A stretch of 8,541 bases of DNA from Candidatus Bruticola papionis (GTDB lineage Bacteria; Vulcanimicrobiota; Xenobia; Xenobiales; Xenobiaceae). The translations under genes and the position numbers were made by a program. Under the pieces are notes generated by a model. The model made no database searches. It saw nothing but the letters and a program-made list of their open reading frames with translations, and had not been told where the DNA came from. This document shows, in pieces, positions 1 to 6,723 of the stretch. Within the stretch, counting starts at the first letter, position 1. Each line of letters starts with the position of its first letter. The stretch lies in NCBI GenBank assembly GCA_002407045.1, contig DHKB01000040.1:40436-48976 (forward strand), in the 5' to 3' direction.

Positions 1-2586
1 AAAGACTAAGCCTATACCCAAAATTAGAGGCAAAGCTAAGAAGTTGGCGCTATTGAAATCACAATGCACAGCTCCCATCATGCCAACCATCCAGACTATA
101 CCTAACACTTTGGGCAACAAAGCCAATAAAGCCACACCTAATTTGCGAAAATGTATAAACAGCAACACCCAAATGGCACACAAAGCCCACGTGCCAGCTT
201 TTTCGTTAGATTCGCGCAATTCTTGACAATCGTAGTAGCTCATAATAGGCATACCCACAACTTTAGGATCGACGCTTTGAACTTCTCGCACAAAACGCTC
301 CTGAGCTGGGCGTTCCCAAATATTTTCTTTAGGGAAGATACGCACTTGGATAAGTCCAGTACGGCCTATTTCACGATTTCTCAAATCATCAGGAATATCA
401 CTTATTGTCAAAGGAGGCGCATCTTTTTGCGAATGCAAAAAATTGACAATATCAGCTAGACTTTTATAGAAATTGTCTTCAAAAGTATTGAGGCCATCTT
501 CAATAGGTCCCGGCCCCATAGTAGACATAATCGAAAAAAGCTTGTCAATTTTTATTTCCAAACGTTTAGACGTTTGACTGACTTCCGGAGAAGAGCTTTT
601 TTGCAACTTGTGCAAAACTGAGCGCATTTCTTGGTCGCTACTCTCTATAGAATTGCCTAAAGCACGGAAAGAAGCAATGCGACTCTCATCTGGATCGCGA
701 TAAATTTCGCGAGGCACGGGAATAGAAGAAACGCTCTCAACTATTTCTTTTAAATAGGGATATTTTTCCTTATAATTGACTGGAATCATCATCGCCACAG
801 TTTCCACATCGGAAACGGTAGGTAACTGAGAAAATTTTTCAGCCAGTTGGCAAGCTGTGGGCACATCTTTAGCTAAGGAAATACCACAAAGAAGCGAATG
901 CTCACTGGCATTGATTAAATGCATTTCAGTGCGTACAGATTGTAAGCCCTTGGCTTGTAAATTGAGTAAGTTGTAGTCGTAGCTAACATTTTTGCCATAC
1001 CAAAGAGCTGCCAAAGTAGCAACTAAGCCGACAATAACTACACCTTCGGAGCGATTAAGTAACCACTTTTCCATATTGGCCAAAAAGGCAAAACGAGAAA
1101 TGCCCTTAGCTTCGTAAACCTTATTTTTATCTTCAGTTAGGAAAATAAGTGAAGGTAAAATAAGCATCATGGAAAGATAGCAAAGCAAAATACCGCTGCC
1201 AGCAATAATACCTAGCTCGGCAATGCCCGTAAAATCGGTGAAAGCCAGCACATAAAAGGCCAAAGCGGTACTGACAGCTCCAGTTAAATTTTCGTAACCT
1301 GCGCCACGCATGGTCGCTTGCATAGCCACTAAAATATCAGCCGTTTTGGCTCTCTCTTCATCGTAACGATAGAGAAAATGGATACCGAAGTCGATACCTA
1401 AGCCCATTAAAATAGTGGCAAAAGTTACGGTGAGCAAATTTAAGTGGCCGATAGCCAGCGTAGTAAAAGCCATAGTCCAGCCGATACCAACTATCAAGCC
1501 CAAAACAGCCATCAAAGGCTTAAAAATTTCTCGGAAAGCCCAAATAAAGATAATGGCAATTAAAACTAGAGAAAGGATGGCCGATTGTGTAGAGTCATTG
1601 GTGGAAGAATCAGCTTCGTCGACATTAAGAACCAATTCACCAGTCAAGCCAACCAGCACATTTGTGTGGGAGCGTTCTAAAACTTCCAAAATTTCTCGAA
1701 TGCGGCTGACTGCCCTATTTATGGAAACATCTTGGCCCTCATTATCGCGGTAGACTGGACGACAAAGTAAAGCATAAAAACGGCCGTTGGCAATGGTATT
1801 GTACTGAAGGATCCTCTCTTGAGAAAACATGCTATTGATAGCATCTTCGTTTTCGCCGCCTTCTTGTCCCAATTGCTCAAGCATAATATCAGTCCAAGGA
1901 GAAACAAACTTGCCTCTTCCTCTAGTTTCCATACTCTGAGTAAAAAGATCAAGAAAACGTTCAGCTGTAGGCAATACGCCTTTAAGCTTATTGAGATCTG
2001 GAGCGCCAGAATTGCCCATTTCACGCGAAAGCTGAGGAGCTTTTTGCATAAGATCGGCTAAACCGCCTGAAGAAGCCAAAGCTTTTAGCCCAGGGCCGTA
2101 ATCTTTTAATTGCTGGGCTATTTCACGCAATTGCTGCGGTTCCAGGTAATGCAAAGCATAATTGCGCAAAAAAGTGACGTCTACTTTTTCGAAGACATCC
2201 TTAAAAATATCAGGCTCTTCTCGCAAACGCTGAGCCAAATCGTCAACAAAGGCTCGGCGCTGAGCGGCGGTGCCATCTTCCACGATCACCACAATATCTT
2301 CAGAGCGCGGAAAATCGTTAGTGTAACGATCTTGCTCGGCTTGTAATCCGGCAGAGCGTTTAATTAAGTTAGCTTGATCGGCATCAAAAGTGAGATAGTT
2401 GGCCGTATAAATCATACCTAAAAGGCAGCTTACCAGGCCAACAATTATGATTAAACGCGGAAAATGGAAAGAAAACTCGGCCAACTTGCCCAACATTTTA
2501 TAAGTAAATGCTTCTTTGTTGACAGAGCCTTGAGACGCCGCCTTTTCTTCTGCAGCTAACGATTTATCGGAGCCTTTTAAATCCAT
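1..2586 (-). CDS. MMPL/RND-family transporter, HpnN-like (3' end cut by window edge)
   Basis: Large inner-membrane RND-type transporter; 862 residues are visible and the C-terminus lies outside the window. The ATG at 2586-2584 gives a short polar N-terminus, then a first helix at about residues 44-61. A periplasmic loop follows to about residue 320. The first membrane bundle (about 328-482) carries the motif GLGIDFGIH at 395-403 and FTGIAELGIIAG near 452-463. A second half starts with a helix near 516-530, a second periplasmic loop to about 800, and another bundle in which NFLALPLILGIGLVF (848-862) repeats the first motif. This duplicated layout is that of the sterol-sensing-like MMPL family, and the motifs resemble HpnN, which moves hopanoids to the outer membrane. 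Its ATG is 3 bp after the radical SAM stop with no good Shine-Dalgarno, suggesting translational coupling. The family is secure; the hopanoid substrate is inferred, and no hopanoid biosynthesis gene is visible. Confidence 0.9.
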   Translation of the reverse strand, partial: MDLKGSDKSLAAEEKAASQGSVNKEAFTYKMLGKLAEFSFHFPRLIIIVGLVSCLLGMIYTANYLTFDADQANLIKRSAGLQAEQDRYTNDFPRSEDIVVIVEDGTAAQRRAFVDDLAQRLREEPDIFKDVFEKVDVTFLRNYALHYLEPQQLREIAQQLKDYGPGLKALASSGGLADLMQKAPQLSREMGNSGAPDLNKLKGVLPTAERFLDLFTQSMETRGRGKFVSPWTDIMLEQLGQEGGENEDAINSMFSQERILQYNTIANGRFYALLCRPVYRDNEGQDVSINRAVSRIREILEVLERSHTNVLVGLTGELVLNVDEADSSTNDSTQSAILSLVLIAIIFIWAFREIFKPLMAVLGLIVGIGWTMAFTTLAIGHLNLLTVTFATILMGLGIDFGIHFLYRYDEERAKTADILVAMQATMRGAGYENLTGAVSTALAFYVLAFTDFTGIAELGIIAGSGILLCYLSMMLILPSLIFLTEDKNKVYEAKGISRFAFLANMEKWLLNRSEGVVIVGLVATLAALWYGKNVSYDYNLLNLQAKGLQSVRTEMHLINASEHSLLCGISLAKDVPTACQLAEKFSQLPTVSDVETVAMMIPVNYKEKYPYLKEIVESVSSIPVPREIYRDPDESRIASFRALGNSIESSDQEMRSVLHKLQKSSSPEVSQTSKRLEIKIDKLFSIMSTMGPGPIEDGLNTFEDNFYKSLADIVNFLHSQKDAPPLTISDIPDDLRNREIGRTGLIQVRIFPKENIWERPAQERFVREVQSVDPKVVGMPIMSYYDCQELRESNEKAGTWALCAIWVLLFIHFRKLGVALLALLPKVLGIVWMVGMMGAVHCDFNSANFLALPLILGIGLVF

Positions 2587-2589
2587 AAT

Positions 2590-3675
2590 TTAGAGGGTGT
2601 CCAACCAGTGAGCGTTTTCTAAAACGGCTCCTATCGAATGCAAGTTTCTAACGTTGAAAATATGCTGAGCGCTAAGTTGCCAACGTCCACAGCAAGCAGC
2701 ATGTACAGCATCAGCAACAGAAACGGCACAGTGTTGCATCACGCTAGCATCACGATAACAATCGATCATACACTCTGTGCAACCATCGCGAATGATTTGG
2801 CTGCCGTTAAATTCACAGACATGGCACATGGGACGACGCCAATTGCAGCAACGCCACAATTGTAATTGCCAATCCAGATAGAATTGCTTAAAGCCTCCCA
2901 GGCAAACGAACTCTTGCGGTTCTTTATTGAGATAGCGATGCATATCCATCATAGAAGCAGTGGGATTAAGCACTCGATACGATTTTTTCAAAGCGATTAC
3001 TTCATCGATCAAATGATGCATCTCTTCGGGAGTATAATTTACTAAATCAGAATCTTTGCACCCGAGATAGTTGGAATCTAAGTTGATCAGAGGGAAAGAA
3101 AAAGTGACCGCCTCAAAGCCCATACGCTCCAAAGTGTGAGGCAATTCTTTCAGATCGCCCAAAATTTTGCTCAGAGTGACTGAAGCCACGCGCCCTACTT
3201 TATGTTGAGCGAATATGCGGTTGGCAGCAGTAATGCGCTCAGTTACGCCAGGCAAACCACGGTTTTTTTCGCTGACAGATGGATCAACGGAATCAACAGA
3301 AATAATTACTTCGCTTAAACCATTACTTATCAAAGAATTGACTTTATCAGCAGACAAAGTAGAACCGTTGGTAACGATTAGGCTGTCCATACCCAAATCA
3401 CGGCAATGAGCCATAAACTCTTCTAAGTTGGGATTTAAAGTAGGCTCTCCGCCAGTAAAAATTAAAAAGCGCACTCCGTTACGATAGAGACAATCGATAG
3501 CGTTTAAGCCAGCCGACAACTTAACCAAAGTTTTGGGATTTTTATCATTTTTAGCTTGTTCTCTGGAGAAATTGCAAAATTCACATTTAGCATTGCAAGC
3601 ATTGGTAATGGCAAATTGACAAGTAGAAGGGCCACCATCTAAAAATACTTGACTAATAATCTCTTTCCAATTCAC
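2590..3675 (-). CDS. Radical SAM protein with SPASM/twitch-like C-terminal cysteines
   Basis: Cytoplasmic iron-sulfur enzyme of 361 residues that should cleave S-adenosylmethionine to start radical chemistry. The [4Fe-4S] motif CX3CX2C is C27, C31, C34, and the SAM-contacting motif FTGGEP is at 73-78. TNGS and ISVDS segments, typical of the TIM-barrel core, follow near 102-127. The C-terminal third is rich in cysteine: C258, C276, C277, C284, C287, C299, C302, C306, C316, C328 and C329. The spacing C258-X17-C276 and C299-X2-C302-X3-C306 suggests at least one auxiliary cluster of SPASM or twitch type. The start is GTG, chosen because GGAGGA sits 7 nt upstream. The gene lies 110 bp after the small transporter gene and 3 bp before the HpnN-like transporter, so its substrate may be the lipid or isoprenoid that this transporter carries. 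It is not HpnH-like around the Cys motif. The reaction is unknown. Confidence 0.92.
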   Translation of the reverse strand: MNWKEIISQVFLDGGPSTCQFAITNACNAKCEFCNFSREQAKNDKNPKTLVKLSAGLNAIDCLYRNGVRFLIFTGGEPTLNPNLEEFMAHCRDLGMDSLIVTNGSTLSADKVNSLISNGLSEVIISVDSVDPSVSEKNRGLPGVTERITAANRIFAQHKVGRVASVTLSKILGDLKELPHTLERMGFEAVTFSFPLINLDSNYLGCKDSDLVNYTPEEMHHLIDEVIALKKSYRVLNPTASMMDMHRYLNKEPQEFVCLGGFKQFYLDWQLQLWRCCNWRRPMCHVCEFNGSQIIRDGCTECMIDCYRDASVMQHCAVSVADAVHAACCGRWQLSAQHIFNVRNLHSIGAVLENAHWLDTL

Positions 3676-3682
3676 TGATTAT

Positions 3683-3688
3683 TCCTCC
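3683..3688 (-). promoter_or_regulatory. Strong Shine-Dalgarno for the radical SAM gene
   Basis: On the minus strand the sequence reads GGAGGA, then 7 nt, then GTG. This is the best ribosome binding site in the window, and it fixes the non-ATG start of the radical SAM gene at 3675. Confidence 0.8.
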
Positions 3689-3762
3689 ACCGATCTATTG
3701 ACAAGACCAGCACATATTTATTCACTAAAAATACTTAAAAGCGGTAGAATATAGAGAACTAA

Positions 3763-3784
3763 CTGTCTAACTTAAAGCTAACAG
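3763..3784. repeat. Imperfect 22-bp palindrome between transporter and radical SAM genes
   Basis: CTGTCTAACTT followed by AAAGCTAACAG forms an imperfect inverted repeat with outer arms CTGT/ACAG. It lies 1 bp from the stop codon of the small transporter gene. No T-run follows on the minus strand, so it is a poor intrinsic terminator. It could be an attenuating hairpin, an operator or chance. Confidence 0.25.
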
Positions 3785-3785
3785 C

Positions 3786-4154
3786 CTAAGAAAGCACAAC
3801 TACAATTATGCCGCAAAAAATTATTAAAGTCCCCGCCCAGCGTAAAGGTGAAACGTGTTCTTGCAAATATATTTTGGCCAAAAAAGCGTTAATAATGTAA
3901 TTTAAGGCCGTTAAAGGTAAAAGCAAAGAAAGATCGGCCATAGAGAGCATAGCCAGCCACAGGAAAAACGATATGGCCAAGAGGCCTGCTCCCAGCAGTA
4001 CGTTACCATTGGTAATAACTGCACAAATTATGCGCCAAATATCGCGTAAACTATGGATTGAAGAATCTATAGAGCGCATTCCCTTTGACACAAAAATATC
4101 AGCCACAGCTGTAACGCTGACGCCAGTCAAAATAAGAAGTAAAACTTTTAACAT
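3786..4154 (-). CDS. Small four-helix EamA/EmrE-like (DMT superfamily) transporter
   Basis: Integral inner-membrane protein of 122 residues with four predicted helices at about 2-22, 50-70, 73-97 and 103-121. The second half, with PLTALNYIINAF at 80-91, E99 and SPLRWAGTL at 102-110, matches the repeat unit of EamA and ArnE/ArnF-like proteins. ArnE/F subunits flip undecaprenyl-phosphate-linked aminoarabinose, whereas EmrE-type proteins expel drugs; which applies here cannot be told. At this length it is a half-size transporter that must act as a dimer or with a partner. ATG at 4154 is preceded by a weak AAGAG 7 nt upstream and an AGGAG 16 nt upstream. It is first in the minus-strand block with the radical SAM and HpnN-like genes, so a role in lipid-intermediate flipping is plausible. 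It is divergent from the FHA receptor gene across 188 bp. Confidence 0.85.
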   Translation of the reverse strand: MLKVLLLILTGVSVTAVADIFVSKGMRSIDSSIHSLRDIWRIICAVITNGNVLLGAGLLAISFFLWLAMLSMADLSLLLPLTALNYIINAFLAKIYLQEHVSPLRWAGTLIIFCGIIVVVLS

Positions 4155-4319
4155 GATCGCGCTCTTTTCGCTCCTAATACTTGCTCGGCCTTCTGAAAAG
4201 ACAGGCGGCGCAATTCTGTACTTATGGCTAATAGCCTACCGTTTTTTAGCAACAATAAGACAACATTTTTTACAGCACTAAGGGCTTAGACAGGTATTTT
4301 ATCAGCCTTTAAAGAAGCA

Positions 4320-4346
4320 ATGGCGGATCATAAAGTTTACACTTGA
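4320..4346 (+). other. Possible 8-codon leader ORF overlapping the next start
   Basis: ATG at 4320 opens a short frame encoding MADHKVYT and ending at TGA 4344-4346. This TGA overlaps the TTG start (4343-4345) of the FHA receptor gene in the form TTGA. Stop/start overlaps of this kind often couple translation. The upstream AAGAAG is a weak ribosome site only 2 nt away. With only eight codons, chance is a serious alternative. Confidence 0.2.
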
Positions 4347-5620
4347 CGAAGGGAAAAAGATTAGCTTTGCGCAAGCTCATATTGTTACTTTCGGCTCTTA
4401 TATTGGCAATTGGGCTGAATTTTGTCAGCTTTACCTCCAATGCCATAGCTCAAGCAAATTCTTCTAATAGTTCTTTAATATTAATTCAGTCGGAGATTGC
4501 CGGTACAGAAGTTTTCGGTAGCGGTGTTATCGTGTTGACTGGTCGTGAAAGTTGCCAAGCTGTAACCAGTTACGAAGCTATTAAAGGAGCTTCTAGAATT
4601 ACGGCTTTAGCTAGCGGCTATTCACCTGTACCAGCCAAAATTTTGCGTTTTGCTCCCGACGCCAACTTGGCTTTGCTGGAAATTCCTATTCCCGCTCTAC
4701 CTGCTGCCAAACTCGGAGACAGCGAAGTAGTCAAAGATGGTACTCCAGTGGCTATTTCTTACGCTTCACCAGTTTTGAGCGGCGACGTGGCTACTTCTTT
4801 TGGTAATGGCAAACGCGGCGGCAGTGTCATTGATATTATTAATCGCCCTGGCGGCTCAGTTATGCGTATCAAGATGTCCGCTCCTTTGCAAGAAGATACC
4901 AGCGGTGCTCCAGTTTATTTGCCTAACACTAATGAGCTGATTGCCATTTCCCTTTCTATCGAAGCAGCTTCCGGTCACAACGATATGCGCTTTGCCATTC
5001 CTATTGCCATGGCTAGTGCTCTATCCCCCAATATCAGATCTTCTTCCGACTCCATTGCCAATATAAGAGTATTGGACGGTGAAGATGCTCCTGTTCTTGA
5101 AGGTGGAAATAACGAAGGCGACAGAGCTGAAGAAGGCAGCCCCTTAGTTCCCATTATTGTGGGTGTAGTCGTAGTTGCTGTGTTAGGCGGTGTAGCCTAC
5201 TTTGTTTTGGGTGGCAAGAAGAAAAAAGCTGTAGAGCCCTTCTCTGTTTTGCCTATCTTACCTGAAGACATGCCTATGGCCTTTGTCACTGCCGAAGGTA
5301 GTATTCTCCCCTTCACCAAAGATTCAGTCATTGTTGGACGTTCCGAAAGCAGTGACTGGTGCTTCCCTGAATCGAGCGTTTCTGGTCGTCATGCTCGCAT
5401 TCGTAAGAGCCGCGACGGTTCAAGCTATGAATTGGAAGACTTAGGTAGTAGCTATGGAACTTTCATCCGTGGTCGACGCGTAGGTCGCAGCGATGTTATT
5501 CATCCTGGAGATATCGTCCGCTTTGGAGACGTAACTCAAGTAAAACTTCTTACTAGAGCCGAATCTCAAGCCAAAAATGCCATAAATACAGCTAAGCTCG
5601 AAGAAGATGGCGAAGAATAA
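4343..5620 (+). CDS. Exported trypsin-like (apparently inactive) domain, one TM helix, cytoplasmic FHA domain
   Basis: A 425-residue single-pass membrane protein. Residues 1-37 form a signal peptide: KGKR and LRK positive charges, a Leu/Ile core and an AIA cleavage-like site. Residues 45-228 resemble a DegP/trypsin-like fold, with FGSGVIV at 58-64, TSYEAI at 75-80 where active enzymes have TNAHVV, NLALLEI at 108-114 where they have DLALL, and DTSGAP at 185-190 where they have GNSGGP. So Ser187 remains, while His is Glu78 and Asp is Asn108, pointing to a non-catalytic ligand- or peptide-binding domain. An acidic linker leads to a helix at 268-290, then KKKK. A complete FHA domain spans about 312-405 (GRS 332-334, SGRHARI 347-353, LGSSYGTFI 367-375) and should bind phosphothreonine. 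The start is TTG, since an in-frame stop lies at 4331; TTG 4367 is an alternative that keeps the signal peptide. The kinase gene downstream is the obvious partner. Confidence 0.9.
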   Translation: MTKGKRLALRKLILLLSALILAIGLNFVSFTSNAIAQANSSNSSLILIQSEIAGTEVFGSGVIVLTGRESCQAVTSYEAIKGASRITALASGYSPVPAKILRFAPDANLALLEIPIPALPAAKLGDSEVVKDGTPVAISYASPVLSGDVATSFGNGKRGGSVIDIINRPGGSVMRIKMSAPLQEDTSGAPVYLPNTNELIAISLSIEAASGHNDMRFAIPIAMASALSPNIRSSSDSIANIRVLDGEDAPVLEGGNNEGDRAEEGSPLVPIIVGVVVVAVLGGVAYFVLGGKKKKAVEPFSVLPILPEDMPMAFVTAEGSILPFTKDSVIVGRSESSDWCFPESSVSGRHARIRKSRDGSSYELEDLGSSYGTFIRGRRVGRSDVIHPGDIVRFGDVTQVKLLTRAESQAKNAINTAKLEEDGEE

Positions 5621-5659
5621 ATAGTTTTCCCCAGTATAGGCGGTAAAACTTAAACCTAA

Positions 5660-5697
5660 AGCCTCAAGGGGATCTTCCTTTGAGGCTAAATTTTTTT
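5660..5697 (+). terminator. Intrinsic terminator after the FHA receptor gene
   Basis: Stem 5660-5670 pairs with 5677-5687 (11 bp, one G-T wobble; arms AGCCTCAAGGG and CCTTTGAGGCT). The loop is six bases, and after AAA comes a run of seven T. It is a textbook Rho-independent terminator 40 bp after the stop codon, so the following kinase gene probably needs its own promoter. Confidence 0.9.
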
Positions 5698-5706
5698 AGA
5701 TAAAAA
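5680..5706 (+). promoter_or_regulatory. Possible kinase promoter overlapping the terminator
   Basis: TTGAGG (5680-5685) matches 4 of 6 bases of a -35 box. TAAAAA (5701-5706), 15 bp on, matches 4 of 6 of a -10 box. The start of transcription would then fall near 5712-5716. The spacing is short and the match weak. It is listed because the terminator leaves little other room for a kinase promoter. Confidence 0.2.
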
Positions 5707-5715
5707 TTTCAGCTT

Positions 5716-6648
5716 ATGGCTGGATTAGCAATCGACGGTTATTGCAATATGGCTCAGTATCAAGTAGGAGAAATTATAAATAAGCTCTATCGCGTAACTG
5801 GCTACCTTGGAGAAGGAGCGCAAAGTTATGTTTATTCTGTCAGCGACGCTAAGCGTCCCCTGGCCTGTTGGGCTTTGAAGCAATTGCGTTTAGATGATAT
5901 TCCATCTGCCGAACGAGATAACGCCCTAGAAATGTTTGCTAGAGAAGGCCTTATTCTTAAGCAATTGCACCATCAAGCTTTGCCTAAGCTTATCGATTAC
6001 GGCGCTCCTTCCGGCCAAGCTCCTTATATAGTAATGGAACGTGTTAAAGGTCGGCCTCTAGACGAAGTATTAAATGAGCGAACAGCTCCTCTGCGCCTAG
6101 AAGAAGCTTTGCCTATAGCCTTGCAATTAACTCATTTATTGCACGCACTTCATAAACAAACTCCACCTATTATCTATAGAGACTTAAAGCCTTCAAATCT
6201 CATTTTATCAGATAGTGGTATGATTCGCCTGATAGATTTTGGCATTGCCCGCTTTCGCAGTGCCGATTCTCTCAAGGATACCCAAGAGCTAGGCACTCCT
6301 GGCTATTGCGCTCCAGAACAATACCGTGGCTACTCCTCTGCTCAGAGTGATCTTTATTCTTTGGGTGTAACAATTTACTATATGCTGACTTTTAAAGATC
6401 CTCAAAGTCTGAATTTTAATTTTCCACCTCTAAATACAATTATCAAAGACGCTCCTAGTGCACTTACCAATTTGCTGGCTGCTTGTCTAAGCATAGATGT
6501 CAATAAAAGGCCCCAGTCGGCTCAAGAAGTGCGTCGCATTCTTTTCAAAGTATTGCAAAATTATCAAGCAACACCTAGCAAAAGCACTCAACCTCTGGAA
6601 ATAGGTTTACAAAATTTAAGCCATCATTTATCAATGCTCGAATTTTAG
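5716..6648 (+). CDS. Ser/Thr protein kinase (Hanks type), soluble
   Basis: Cytoplasmic kinase that should transfer phosphate from ATP to Ser/Thr of partner proteins, made of a single kinase domain (about residues 25-282 of 310). Visible elements are the glycine loop GEGAQSYV (32-39, third Gly replaced by Ser37), ATP-binding Lys55 in WALK, helix-C Glu77, catalytic loop YRDLKPSN (154-161, Asp156, Lys158, Asn161), DFG 174-176, activation-loop threonines 189 and 194, GTPGYCAPE 193-201, structural Asp212 and Arg265. All essential residues are present, so it should be active. There is no transmembrane helix and no PASTA or other sensor domain, so input must come from a partner; the membrane FHA protein just upstream is a good candidate. 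ATG 5716 has no Shine-Dalgarno; ATG 5749 (MAQYQVGEII), nearer the kinase core, is an equally reasonable start. The gene converges with the hydrolase-like gene. Confidence 0.95.
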   Translation: MAGLAIDGYCNMAQYQVGEIINKLYRVTGYLGEGAQSYVYSVSDAKRPLACWALKQLRLDDIPSAERDNALEMFAREGLILKQLHHQALPKLIDYGAPSGQAPYIVMERVKGRPLDEVLNERTAPLRLEEALPIALQLTHLLHALHKQTPPIIYRDLKPSNLILSDSGMIRLIDFGIARFRSADSLKDTQELGTPGYCAPEQYRGYSSAQSDLYSLGVTIYYMLTFKDPQSLNFNFPPLNTIIKDAPSALTNLLAACLSIDVNKRPQSAQEVRRILFKVLQNYQATPSKSTQPLEIGLQNLSHHLSMLEF

Positions 6649-6667
6649 TCGAATTGGCTAGCTGAAT

Positions 6668-6697
6668 AAAAAAAGAGCCGATTGGCAAAATCGACTC
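6668..6697 (-). terminator. Intrinsic terminator between convergent genes
   Basis: On the minus strand GAGTCGATT pairs with AATCGGCTC around a five-base loop (one mismatched pair in the stem), followed by TTTTTTT. It lies 27 bp after the stop of the hydrolase-like gene and fits as its terminator. On the plus strand the same hairpin is followed only by ATTTATAT, so it would stop kinase transcription less well. Confidence 0.8.
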
Positions 6698-6723
6698 ATT
6701 TATATGTGAAGTTTTGGACTAAA

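Noticed and set aside
1415..1753. Plus-strand open frame of 112 codons
   Set aside because: Lies wholly inside the HpnN-like gene on the other strand, has no recognisable domain, and the minus frame carries clear family motifs.
1719..2024. Minus-strand open frame of 101 codons in a second phase
   Set aside because: Shadow of the HpnN-like gene; that gene is uninterrupted here, so this is not a sign of a frameshift.
2590..3675. Radical SAM gene considered as HpnH (adenosylhopane synthase)
   Set aside because: The sequence around the Cys motif and the C-terminal Cys cluster do not resemble HpnH; the HpnN-like neighbour alone does not justify the name.
3973..4281. Plus-strand open frame of 102 codons ending before the FHA receptor
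   Set aside because: Mostly antisense to the small transporter, whose helices and family motifs are clear; the protein has no recognisable features.
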